Shown here one piece after another: positions 21,701-33,054 of a stretch of DNA of 64,000 nt. This stretch comes from Parasitella parasitica (taxonomy: Eukaryota; Mucoromycota; Mucoromycetes; Mucorales; Mucoraceae), in NCBI GenBank assembly GCA_025201805.1, contig MU619258.1:5631-69630 (forward strand). Reading direction: 5' to 3'. Every line of letters begins with the position of its first letter. Position 1 is the first letter of the stretch. Below the pieces are notes generated by a model. It ran no database searches. It had not been told where the DNA came from and saw only the letters and a program-made list of their open reading frames with translations. The translations under genes were made by a program, and so were the position numbers.

Positions 21701-23993
21701 GCTTGAAAATAGAGCCTAGCGTTGGTTTTCTGCTGATCATGCTCTTTCTTTTACTTTCGGTCAAAGCAACCTGATTTGCTGCTTCAGTTGGTTTAGCTAA
21801 AACTTGGTGGAGAAAAGTGAATTCAGACTTGTTTAATAATTCAAGATGCTCATCAGGCACTGAATCCTTGTTCTTTTCCAAGAAATTTTCAGCCTCGTAT
21901 TGCACATCATGTGCATAATGAGAAATTGTAAAGGCTGCACTTGAGAATCGCGGCTTTTTGAAATGATTCTTGTATTCTGGCGTACCAAAGTTGTCGTATA
22001 GCTTCTGACAAAACGCATCGTCTGTACCAGCAGGTAGACGGGACTCCTATTAGTTGTAGATTAGGAATCATTGTTGACCTCTTCAGCTACAGCATACGAA
22101 CCTCATCTAATAACGCTAAAACGCCCAATTTACCTTCAATCATCTCTATGCATTTCTGATTATCACTGAATTCGATAAATGTCCAGTTGATCTTTTCCCG
22201 CATATACTCTTCTTGCTCTAATTTGAATACATGCTGATTAAACTGCTGTTGTAGCTTTTCATTGGCATAGTTGATACAGAACTGTTCAAACGAATTCTTC
22301 TTGAAATGCTCGAAGCCGTAAATATCCAACACGCCAATAAAATTCTTGAGCTTCTCCGTATCAGGGCAAGATAAACTATCATTGATAACACCCACAAGCC
22401 AATCAAAGAGATTGGAATAAATATACTTTGCCACGGAATCCTTGACTACATGGGCTTGAGTTGGATTCAAATTCGTAACAATCTTTTCAGAGCGGGTGAT
22501 AATCTGCTTTCTGACAATCCATTTTCTAAACTCCATTGAGTTTATTCCCAACAACCGGGTGGCGACCTGCAATGCTTCATCTGTATCTGACACTATAGCA
22601 TCGCCCCTGCCAGTTACCTTGATATTCCCAATGTGTAACAAAGAAGCCAGTACTCTGAATATCTTCCATTGCAGGTCCACAGATAATCCGACAATTGACA
22701 ATGCCTTTTGGGTACTCTGGAATTCATCTGCATCATCCACGCCTGGGATTTCTCCAGTACCGCTTTGGTTCAAATAATGAAATTCAGAATAATTGCCCAA
22801 CTCGAAATCCGACTTTTCTTTGGCAGGGACACCAGCGCATAGCTAAATGGACGCACATCAGTAAATGAAGACCAAGCTGATAAATAATCATATACACCAT
22901 GTATATATATACATACCTGATAAAATATGTGATAATTTCGCTCAGTTTCAGGCTGAAATATTAATCGTGATCTCTCCAATAAATACGTCTTTATCTTTGC
23001 ACCGATGATATTTGCATCCGCATCAAATTGAATTTCTATATATTTACCAAACCGTGAACTGTTATCGTTACGAGTCGTTTTTGCATTACCAAATGCTTCC
23101 ATAATAGGGTTTGTTGCTGTATAAAAAAAAAAAAAAAGGTACTGAATATCATCATGCTGTGCGACATTCATTTGATCGATTGTTACCCAATATTTGCTCC
23201 TCCACTTCTGTCATGGACCCGTCTGATTTTTTCTTTTTTTTCCCTGTTGATTCCTGATCATCTGCAGTCGCAAAATAACGCATGATAAATTTTGCGCTCA
23301 CTGTTTTGCCAGCACCACTGTTTTTCACAGTCTGATATTAAACACCCTCTCACTGAATACTCTCATTTGACGACCTACCTTTCGCCGGATACGACAATAG
23401 TCTGGTTTAATTGCTCTCTAATCATACAGCGATACGACTCTTCTGCAATGGCAAACAAATGCGGCTCTAGTTCGCCACGCCTTTTTCCAGAATACTGCTG
23501 GATGATATCAGGTTCGTAAAGAGATACACGATCAAACGGATTCACAGCGATCAAGACAATTCCGGAATAGGTGTAGATCAGATGCTGCATGTATCTTGTT
23601 CGAATAGTGTTTAGTACTGATAAAATTTGGATGCATTAGTCGACTACTAGTCTGACAGTGGGTTGCTACACGTTGCGCATTACCTGCAGCCTCATTCAGG
23701 TAACTCAGATTTGTGAGATCATCCGTGTATTCCATTTTTGGTGGATTTCTGAGCGGTGGTAAAGTGGAACCATTTGTCTTACTGATGGCAGCAATGGTTG
23801 ATTCAAATACATGCTTTTTTCCGTCGCTGTCGTCTTCAAATGTAATAGTAATTGTATCGTTTTCGACATGATTCGCTATACATGATGCTGAGATCCATCC
23901 TTCTTCTTTATCGGGGAACCAAGCTTTTGTTCCTTTTGTGTAAGCCTGAATAGCTTGCCTTGGGTCAAAGCCTGCCTCTTGCTCTTTTGACAT
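18793..23993 (-). CDS. Class V myosin heavy chain
   Basis: Seven exons (23993-23684, 23616-23379, 23317-23187, 23116-22917, 22842-22102, 22046-19328, 19277-18793) give about 1607 aa. Order: SH3-like N-terminus, motor domain with P-loop GESGAGKT split by an intron, switch I ([10 protein letters not shown]), switch II (DIYGFEHF), and an actin-binding [10 protein letters not shown] run. Six IQ motifs follow (first [11 protein letters not shown], last [12 protein letters not shown]), then a coiled coil and a C-terminal DIL cargo domain. Six IQs and a DIL domain define class V. Myosin V carries secretory vesicles and organelles along actin cables, which formins build. The start has a 14-base T-tract 28 bases upstream on the coding strand. 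Exon lengths sum to a multiple of three. Confidence 0.95.
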
Positions 23994-24382
23994 GTTGAAT
24001 GAAAACAGAAAAGAGAGAGAGAAAAAAAAAAAAAAGGGTAATTTCAATCCAAGGACCCTTTTAACCCCCCTCCCCCCCTCCCCCCAAACAGGTAAAGATC
24101 CAAGAAATGTAGAGCGGTGATTTTGATATGTGCGAACCACTCAATTCGCCGAGATACTGATAATGAGACAGTGCTGGCTTGAGTTTTGAGCTGTAGCCAT
24201 TTGCTGTCATCTTGCAATGGCTATACGGTACCCAACGGGAAAAGCATTCATGTGGCAGCTGGCATTTGCAGTCTGTGCAAGTGTACAGTGCTCATCTCCG
24301 CAAGATGACGTGTTGGTGGTCATTGTATGAAGCCACCCACACTGGATGGAAGAGGGATCAGTTCTTTTTTCAGCAAGCAAAC
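23994..24382. promoter_or_regulatory. Shared promoter of myosin V and cyclin genes
   Basis: These 389 bases separate two start codons facing away from each other. On the myosin side there is an A14 run (24022-24035) and a C/G homopolymer-rich patch (24067-24086, mostly C). I found no other gene in it. Confidence 0.5.
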
Positions 24383-25493
24383 ATGAGTATCGCACAGGTA
24401 AATTTCGCACAAGGAATCAGTGCTGGGAAACATGTTTTCAACTTGTTTCTGATAGTGGTATTTTACAAAGGAGGAAATACAAGATACACCTACTATTCTT
24501 GACGGCAAATCGTTCGAACAGGAGCAAATTGACCGTATAAAGGGCTGCCATTATCTACTATCTGTTGGCGCAAAGCTAAATCTGTAATATACACTCTCAA
24601 CATTGCACAACGTCGCAGCATGGTATTAATGGTAGAATATTTATATATATATAGGCCACAGCTAGTGGTAGTTACGGCAACCACCTATTTTCACAGGTTT
24701 TTCATGCGGCAGTCCATGGTTCGATACCACGTCTATGTGCGTAGGTCTACCATACCACTACAGCGCCTGTATTAAGTAAATGTTATAGGACATTGCTGCA
24801 ACTTGTCTGTTTGTTGCAACCAAAGTAGAAGAGTGCACGCGAAGATTACGGGACATCGTTGTAGCATGTGCCCAAAAGGGTCAGAAGAACGACAAATTAA
24901 AGCTGGAAGAAGATTCAAAAGTAAGAGGCCAAACACATTGCAGCTTCTAAAGGGAATCTAATGCCATACAGGATTTTATTCGTTGGAAAGAAACTTTACT
25001 GTATAATGAACTCATTGTTTTAGATACCCTTTGCTTTGATTTATCAGTAGAGCATCCACATTTAAGCCTACTTGAATTTGAAAATCAATTGACCGGACAA
25101 GTGTCTTCATCTTCAATACGGAAAGCATGGATGCTGCTGTACCAAAGCTTAGGTGCTCCATTATGCCTGCTATACAGACCAAAGGTAGTTGCTGCTGCTG
25201 CTCTCTTATTAGCAACAAGTCTCTCCTCTACAGACAAATTGAAGGAAAACTGGTTTGAATCACTAATTGACATTGACATTGGCCAAGTCTATGGTAAGTT
25301 TTTTTTTTTTTTTCTTTCTTTTTCTTGTCTCTTTTTCCCTATGGGTTCCTTGTATTCACACCATCAAAATGTAGAATTAGCTGTGGAAATGCTGGAGCAT
25401 TATAGAGAGCACTATCTAGTAAAATCCTCTGCTGCGACTTCACAAGCTAATTCTCCACATCCATCACAATTACAACATACAAACGGCTTTTAA
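24383..25493 (+). CDS. C-type cyclin (cyclin K/T or CTK2-like)
   Basis: Six exons (24383-24397, 24456-24583, 24655-24736, 24789-24920, 24972-25293, 25375-25493) give 265 aa. The spliced start reads MSIAQ then WYFTKEEIQDTPTILDG, the signature opening of transcriptional cyclins. The cyclin box has LPQLVVVTATTYFHRFFM and DIAATCLFVATKVEE; a second cyclin fold follows (IRKAWMLLYQSLGAPL, then YRPKVVAAAALLLA). Such cyclins pair with CDK9/12-type kinases (Ctk1, Bur1) that phosphorylate the RNA polymerase II tail. Exon 1 is only 15 nt. The third donor (GTGCGT at 24737) is the weakest junction. Total length is a multiple of three. Confidence 0.88.
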
Positions 25494-25730
25494 GTAGGCA
25501 ATATTTCATTTTGCTATACAAATATGCATTTTTTTTTATTAATTATACTATCACTACATGTACTATAAACAACAATAACTCTCTAATGAATTTAATACTT
25601 GTCTTGACCAAAGATTCATCTTAAAAGTGGTTCAGAGTTATTGGCTCAAAGTCCAAGTAGTAGAAACACGTTACCGCATAATATTGAGTCCAAATACAGT
25701 TTTAACAAAAAAAAAAAAAAAAAAAATGGG

Positions 25731-25771
<41 letters not shown>

Positions 25772-25814
25772 CTGGTCTATCAGTTGAAAGCTTTACAGAC
25801 TTTATTACGTGTGG
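25494..25814. repeat. Convergent spacer with two long poly(A) runs
   Basis: Between the stop codons of the cyclin (+) and IML2 (-) lie A20 (25707-25726) and A32 (25736-25767), separated by TGGGGTTTT. No gene is present. Such long pure runs may carry length errors in the assembly. Confidence 0.8.
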
Positions 25815-28800
25815 TCAAGACATAATGATGCTACCAGTTGACTTTGAAGACACAATGGATAGTCTTTTACGGCCATGTGTTGTTTTTCCTTTGCTTGCCT
25901 TGGGGATATTCGTCTCTGGAACACCTAATTCAATGGCATGTTGAATGGCAAGATTAAGTCTCTATACAACAAGAAGCGAATCAGAATTGCAATGTTGCGG
26001 CAAACAAAACGGTTGCACTTACTGTTGCAAGTCTATACTCGAAATCATAGCTCGAGAAACTTAGCGTGGATTCCCAAAGCGATCTTGCTCGTTTATATTC
26101 TTCTGTACCCCAGCAAACATTGCCAGATTCCCTACAATTTCCATCAGCCAATGCTTCTTTAACTGCCCCACAGGCAACGCTTACCAATATGCGAACGGTA
26201 CAATCCAATTTGTATGCTTGAATTTTTCCTTATTGTCAATGATCCAATTGAGATGCACAATACCTTCTGTGAATTTATTGAGAGCATTCAGCACGCCCGC
26301 CTTCATCAAAAGAAGAGTGCCACGTTGATCATAGTAGTCAGGAGTAGCTGTATTTGGCACAAGCTCCACAGTCCGAATATCATATTCCAATCTCTCGCGT
26401 TCATATATGTTTTCCAACGTAGCTTCGATAGTTTCCAGGCATTTTTCAAGTGCCTCTGGAGCCATGCAATGAAACGCATTCCAGGTATACAAAATTTCCA
26501 GAGCGGGCAGACTGAAATCAAGATCTTGATAGCCACTGATTTCAAAAAAGGCGACCCTGTTCACTAAATACAGCTCGGTTTGAGATTTTCTCTTTTTATC
26601 GACGAGTCCAGGTGCCTCAGCAAAGGCAAGGATCGTCTCAGTTCGATTACCCAGCATCTCCATGCAAGCCCCATAAAAGTATTTCAGAAACGCAGGTGAA
26701 TTGTACTTTGACTGCAATTCCAAGGCACGAACAGCGGCACTAGCCCAATCCAAGCCCATGGCAGAATTAAAAGCAATTTCAAATGATGCTAAATGGCCAA
26801 TAGTCGTTTCTGCCCAATCACCTTGACTCACTTCAAATGTATAAACAAATGACTGTGTCGAAAGTGGCAAATTTCTTGCTAACCGGGATACTCTGCCAGC
26901 AAAGTACAAGAAAAACGCAGAATTGGGATAGCTCTGCTGGGCATCCAGCAGACATTCAATGGCAGGCTGTATAAGCTCTCTTGTGAGCACTTGCGGGGCA
27001 AAAGACGTCAAGATTACATAGTAGGATAATAGCCTATGATATGCATCATTTTAGCCCACTACTATACACTGTTGACGTCTAATAGCAACTTACATTAATG
27101 AGGCGAGTGGCGACCGAATACGCTTTCCCTCCAAGCACAGTTTAAGCAATGCGAATCCAAGATGCTTATCGGCCGTCCATCCAAACGCAGAGACGATTTT
27201 CAGGATTTTGGGCGGTAGCGAAGATAGCAGTAAATGAACAGAACCGATACCAAATTGTATAGCTGAAATTGTATCCTGATCCATGTATTTGTTAAAGTTT
27301 TGTCCCATGCGTTTGTATTCCTGCCAAACAAGGCTGTAGCTACTATATGCTCTGCGAAGGTTTAATCCAGCCTTGAGGTATCCTACAACGGTTTCCATAG
27401 AAAGGTATATAATGGCCATCAACAGACTGCATTCTGCTTTAATGACATGGGCACGGAGAGCGCCGTTCGACATGAACTGCAAATCCTGAAGTTCGTATTT
27501 ACTCAACGCACTAGTATTAGTTGGCAGATGTGTTGAATTGGACCCCATCAAATTGGTGATGTAGTGCGATACAGTATCTTTCAAAGGCTTTTTTGCTGAA
27601 GCTGCTTCGATTTGTGCGCTAGCGAAAAGATATGTTTCTGTTAGGTAAGCCAAAGCGGATTCAACATCTTTGGGGTTATAAGTCTAAATACAATGTTAGT
27701 ACATACTGGTCGACATTGTCGTGCTATACACTTACTGTAATTGCTAATTTCATCGACAAAAGACATGGACTTTGTGTTAGTATCAAATATGCATCTTTTT
27801 GGAAATCTTTACCCACCTTTGATAAACGCCATCGATCCAAGACCTAAAGCGTACAAAGGATCCCTAGAGTATACAGTAAATTATTCACATGCACACAAAC
27901 ATATAAACCCTTCTCTCCCTCCCTCCCCCCGCCCCCCGCCCCGCCAGACTTCACATACTCTTTAGCCTTTTTCGCAAAGATTGCTTTCGCTTCTGAGAAT
28001 TTGTTATTGAAAAAGCAATTCATACCACCCAGCATGTCCTCGTCTATGCAGCTACTTAGTATAAACAGCATACTCGCCTGCTCAGTCATCCTTACCGAAT
28101 TTTTCTTGCGCTCTGGGAGTTAAATGATTAGGCCTGACTGTGCTAAAATCGATTTTGGACAGAGGGATAGTGTTTGTGGTGGGTTTAGCTAGTGCAGCGG
28201 TAGTATTGCCACTAGTGCTGTTAGTAGAGGTTGGAATCTGTAAACTTTCTGAGCTTGTAGGGTGTAAATCATCGTCATCTTTATTTTCATTCTGGCCATC
28301 TAGTTCGGCAGACAACATGGAGGGAGGAGGTAAACCAGGCGTAGGAGGAGTGACAAAATCTGCCATATTCTGACCGGCAGGCACATCAATAGAGTTGCGG
28401 ATTTGTTCAAAGTGGGTAGAAATCTTGAGATCAGACACTGAAACCGCTTTTGGACGAGGAGAATCTGGCTCGCTAGCAGCATGTATGCCCTCTTGTTCTC
28501 TCTGTGCATCAGCTAATGAAACATCAGCCATTGCTTTGTCCTCTTCTTTCGGTGGACGTGGTCCTATACCGTCAGGCATTGCGTCAACCACTTTATCAGT
28601 TTGCTCCTCATTCTGGAACACAAGAGGCTCTTGTTTTGGGAGATTAGTCAATACAGCCCCTTGGAGAGCAGTAATCACGTTGGTCAAGTCTTGAGCGGTC
28701 TTTTTGTTGGTGCCGTCCTCGGCATCAGAAAACTCTTCTTGGCTGACTGACAAAGTGGCAGCTTCATCTTGCCTATTGATTTCCTCGACGATACCAATAG

Positions 28801-28888
28801 CAGCAGCATCTTGCAAAGTGCTTGGTAGCGTGAGTTGCGTAGATGGTTTATCTACTGCTTGAGATTGCTTATTGTCAGCTATACTCAT
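25815..28888 (-). CDS. iml2: IML2/TTC39-family outer-membrane protein
   Basis: Eight exons (28888-28096, 28043-27950, 27863-27813, 27769-27736, 27683-27094, 27033-26185, 26131-26023, 25961-25815) give about 888 aa. The first 260 residues are disordered and specific to this gene. From DEDMLGGMNCFFNNKFSEA onward it follows the DUF3808/TTC39 fold of helical repeats, with DPLYALGLGSMAF, ALRAHVIKAECSLLMAIIY, and SYDFEYRLA near the end. IML2 homologues act at mitochondria and lipid droplets in clearance of protein inclusions. Exon 4 is 34 nt and intron 3 is only 43 nt. The intron 2 donor (GTCTGG) is unusual but needed to keep the conserved frame. Length is a multiple of three. Confidence 0.87.
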
Positions 28889-30320
28889 GTGTGGAGGAAA
28901 ATAGTCTTCTTATCGTGTGGAAGGATGAAAAGAGGGACGAGTGTTCGAAACAAGAAGGTTATTTAAATAAGGTGATGTCTAGCTTTGTTGATTGGGCAGT
29001 GTGATTGTATCACAAGCATTGACTACATGATACTGTACTGTGTATAATTTGTCAATGTCCGCGCCGTGGTGGTGGTTGGTTTACGATCCCAAAAGATGTG
29101 CTTATTTTCCTTTTCGCCTTCGAATTGAAATCGACTACTTGTCACTACTTATGGAAAAAAAAAACGTCAACAAACCTGACCATGACATGGATTTATAAAG
29201 AGATTTGATTTGCATAGTAAAGAAAAAGCTAGGGCCTTCTCTGCCAGGTTCCTCTCGCATCTGGAGTACATCACAAAGGCCTTATGCGGTTACTAAGCCC
29301 ATTTGTTCCAAGGCACCAGAAAACAGGGAACCAAAAAGACAGACAAACCCCCAAGACGATAAAGCAGAATTATTTCCAAATATCAATATACCTGGTCATA
29401 TAAATTAAGCATCAAGATCTAAGATTCCAATTTGTATGTACAAGACCAAGACCAACCCAAATAGATCATTGGACAGTGAGATGCACATCCCAGGAGAGAC
29501 TACTGTACATTCTAAAGTGCGTCAATGGAGAATGGGAGAGTAAAGGCCAACCTAATTTTAGAGCCAAAAAGTGGGTCTCCTCTTGTCCTTAGAGCTAAAA
29601 AAATTTCGCAACAAATCATTGATAATACGCAAAACAAAATAAAGACTTGTTCAGAATGTGTGAGGATTTTGTTTAATAGATAAAAGCCTTTAATCACCAC
29701 AGCTCAGAGTACCAAACTTCTTTGCTGTACAAGCCTACATTATCTCAACTCTTCTGTACAGTTTTGTGTGTATGAATCAATACAATTGCATCTTCACCTA
29801 AGCTTTGGGTATGTACCTGCAAAGTATACAAGTAAAGCCGTTTATTCTTTTTGAATTCAAACGCTAAACAAGTACATATGTATAGCTATCATCCATATGT
29901 CCACATGGCCATGAATCAAAGGGAAAAAAACTTTTGCCAATACATAAATGAGAGTGTTTGTCTCCCAGGTTGCTCGCCCTCTCATACAACCTCGCAACCA
30001 AACATGCATGCAGTATTTAATGCGTTGCTATCTTACAACAATCAGAAAATATAGTTGTAGAAGAAATAAGAGGAGCTGATAATCAAGTAGCAGCTAATTG
30101 CACATATATCAGGGTACTGGGGGCAAAATTGACAGCAGAAAAATTCCATGTCTGGCAAAAACCCATAATTACCAACTTCAACAACCAACTCCAACAATGG
30201 CTCCACGTCTATACAAGTGAAAGTGAATTTGCAGAACAGGCTTTGTTTCCTCTGGTGTTACCTTTCTTTTTTTTTTTTTTTTTTTTTTTCAAACCAAAAG
30301 TATGTATTGCATAAACTTAC

Positions 30321-30428
30321 CTGGATCAGCTCTGCTCCCTAACAACACCGTAGAAATAACCACAATGGCTCCTGTAATGCCAATAATTGCCGCACAAACC
30401 AAAGTACGAAATCTCAAAGCAAGTACCT
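30321..30428 (-). other. Possible exon coding for a membrane helix
   Basis: The minus strand carries an open stretch reading LALRFRTLVCAAIIGITG and then AIVVISTVLLGSRADP, followed by a good donor (GTAAGT at 30320-30315). It looks like a signal anchor or one membrane helix. I cannot find a convincing start exon upstream. Downstream, after an A/T tract, acceptor choices near 30229 keep a frame open for about 55 codons, but the product is odd (many Cys, Phe, Tyr). Treat it as a doubtful gene fragment. Confidence 0.25.
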
Positions 30429-30710
30429 TGAATTTGCAGTAGTTGATAAATATATATATTAATTATCAAGGGTGAATCTTACTATATATCCTTCACACAA
30501 TAGGTATGGCAAGACTATGCTCTGTCACTCATTATATAAACCTGACTTGTTAATCTCCCAAACACTTCGTGAGAATACTGGATGATGGCTGATTCTGACT
30601 ATAGCGTCTTTTATCTCACGAAAATCAAGTGTTGCACAATTTCAAATTACAGTGACACTAGACATGTTTTTGAGCGACTGTGATTATGATGCAGCATTAC
30701 ATACAATATA

Positions 30711-30885
30711 CAGTCTTTTTATGGTTTCTGAAAGAAAAAGGTCAAGTAAATGATAAAGATCATGGTGATTGTAATAGTAAATATTAGGGTTTCTGGTAAC
30801 AAACCTTTTCTTTCCGATAAAAGCTAAGAATTTTTTGAAAGAAGAGAAAAGTCAACTTAAAAAGATTTAAAGTGGGGATTTCCAT
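30711..30885 (+). repeat. Left arm of inverted repeat pair
   Basis: It shares CAGTCTTTTTATGG exactly with the reverse complement of 32712-32725. After a 60-base insertion relative to the right arm, it matches again from TTAGGGTTTCTG through AAAAGCT.AG and AGAAGAGAAA.GTC to AAGATTT.AAGT. Identity over the second block is about three quarters by eye. Confidence 0.65.
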
Positions 30886-32604
30886 ATGATTTAAGGAAAA
30901 TTAGTGGTTGCTTTGTTTTGTCCGAAGCGAAAGTAAAAAAAGAGAATGTATTGTAAAATAAGCTATCTTTAATTTGAAGGTAGTCTTTAAAAGAAGTTAC
31001 GGTTGTCTATTGACAAACATCTGTGATTCTGGGTGTGAGTGTGTCTGTTGACTTTGGATCAAAAACCTTTAATTGATCTGGCGTCTTCTAGTGTAGAAAG
31101 CCTTGTCAGACAAGTACTAAGCTGGGTTCTCTATATCAAGTTGCACAGTACAACAGCTAGTCAAATCTGTGCCATCTCTTCCATAGTATTGCATTGGAAT
31201 AGTTCCAAAGTGTGTGTCTTTGTATAGCCAGTGTAGATTTTAGGCGCCTACACGAACTTCAGTGTGTTATTGTCAGAAAAAAAGACAAAAACAAGTAATT
31301 CAAAGTAATGCATTATACTACAAGGCATCTTTTGATTGCATATTTGCATAGATTAGAGCAAATTTTTGTACTTTTAAAGTTGATATCAAATGAAGGTAGC
31401 GACTTTTCTGACTTTTTTCGGAAAAGTATTTTTCAAAATCGGAGCGTGAGGTCGTCAGGCCAGGTGCAGACATGCAAGTACTACCATTAAAAAGCCAAGA
31501 AGCGCAGAATTTGAATAAATTAAATTTCAATTGTTTTTCTCTTAAATTGGGTCAGCCATAACTTCTCAAAAGCTAATACTTTCTTGAAAAAGACACCATT
31601 TTTCTTTGATAGCGGAGATTAAACGCGTCCAAAATCAGGAAGTAAACATTCTTTCAGAAACTCCATTTGGACATTAAGAAATCGAAACTACTATTTTAAG
31701 GCAAGATATCATCTTCTGGCACTATGCATACCACCACTGTCAGTCTATGATAATAGCTGTATTTTTGGACGCTCTACACGCTGGTATCATTTCATGATTC
31801 CCGTATGCTTATTGAAGGAATTCTGTCGAGAAAACCTCAAAAACACATCAAGAGGGATAAGTCAATATTTTGCTTAATCAGAGCGCATTTTCAGCCTTTC
31901 AGATCAAGGAATGACCTTTTACGATCATTTTCCTCCAATATATTCTTTAGTAAAAAGTTGCATTTTTTAGGTCAAAATCGAGAATAATGCATGATCAATG
32001 GTTTTGGATGGGTAGATACAAGGAAAAAACCGAAAAAATCCGTCATTTTGCATCGAAAAAAAAATCATGCTCAAATTGCACCAAAATCATATATTACATA
32101 GTTTTTTCCCTATGGATACTATTTCTGGTACTTTCAGGGCACTTTTGATTATGAAAATCAGTCAAAAAATGGCACACAAAGCTAAATTTCTTGCTTTTTA
32201 GCTGTAAAAACTATCTATCTGAAGATAATACCACGTCAAATATCAATGCTAGTACATGACAAAGCTTTATAAATGAAGTGTTTTTCATGCCACAAGTATA
32301 CCTATCTTCATGGTAATATGGCAGCCTATCGAGTTGGAAGCCGAAGAGAATAATTAATGAAGACAATGTTTTTGCCGTAATGACCCCTTGTTATTTGTGA
32401 ATAATTCGCAAGTTGCTAATTTGCTAGTGACAGAGAAGCCCTATTTCCGTTGTTCCTTATAATAACGCTAAACGTGTAAAATAAAAAGTAGGATAGAGGT
32501 GAGGATTGAGGTTTAGGGTAATATTACTAACAAAAGTTAAGCTTCGTAATAAGCTTCTAGTAGATGCCAGGTTATTTAAAAAATGTCGTTGTATTTATAT
32601 GCTT

Positions 32605-32725
32605 CTTCTTCCTACTTGAAATCTTCCTAGGGAGACATTTCTCTTCTCTCCGAAACTACTCAGCTTTGATCAGAAATAAAAGATTTATTGTCAGAAACCC
32701 TAATAATATTACCATAAAAAGACTG
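32605..32725 (-). repeat. Right arm of inverted repeat pair
   Basis: On the minus strand it reads CAGTCTTTTTATGG, then TTAGGGTTTCTGACAATAAA and on to GAGAGAAGAGAAATGTC, in the same order as the left arm at 30711-30885. The pair encloses about 1.7 kb without a recognisable gene. Confidence 0.65.
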
Positions 32726-33054
32726 TGTGTATTTTCATGAATATCTTTGATATAATCGCAAGGTTTTTGGTACAACTGGTTGTAAAAGCATATTTAAACA
32801 GCAATGCTATAGAAAATCTTCAAATTTCAACTTGATAGTCGCTCAATTTTATAAAGGACATTGACTGTAAAAAAAAAAAAAAGGTGCAGGAAATCATGTA
32901 TCTATGCAATCGTTTGCATTGCGTGCCAAAGCTTTACTTGAACGTAAACGTACGTTATGTTGCTATTTCGATTGTATATTTTATGTACATTTGCAATACA
33001 AACAAAACAAAAAAAAATAAATTATTACATTGATGAATAAAAATCTCAAACAAA

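Larger units (their letters stand above)
28889..33054. other. 4.2-kb gene-poor region
   Basis: Between the divergent ends of IML2 and adenylate cyclase I find no gene I can support. The sequence is AT-rich with short ORFs lacking any family signal. It contains a T-tract (30268-30290), a possible isolated exon (30321-30428) and an inverted repeat pair (30711-30885 and 32605-32725) that encloses about 1.7 kb. It could be an old mobile-element body or a noncoding RNA locus. Confidence 0.5.

Noticed and set aside
24715-24735. GGTTCGATACC resembling a tRNA T-loop
   Set aside because: It is coding sequence of cyclin exon 3 and has no tRNA body around it.
30129-30314. Plus-strand ORF ending in poly-Phe
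   Set aside because: Its end is only the T-tract; no homology and a stop just upstream of the start.
31039-31227. Short plus-strand ORF in the gene-poor region
   Set aside because: No recognisable protein pattern and no start or splice support.
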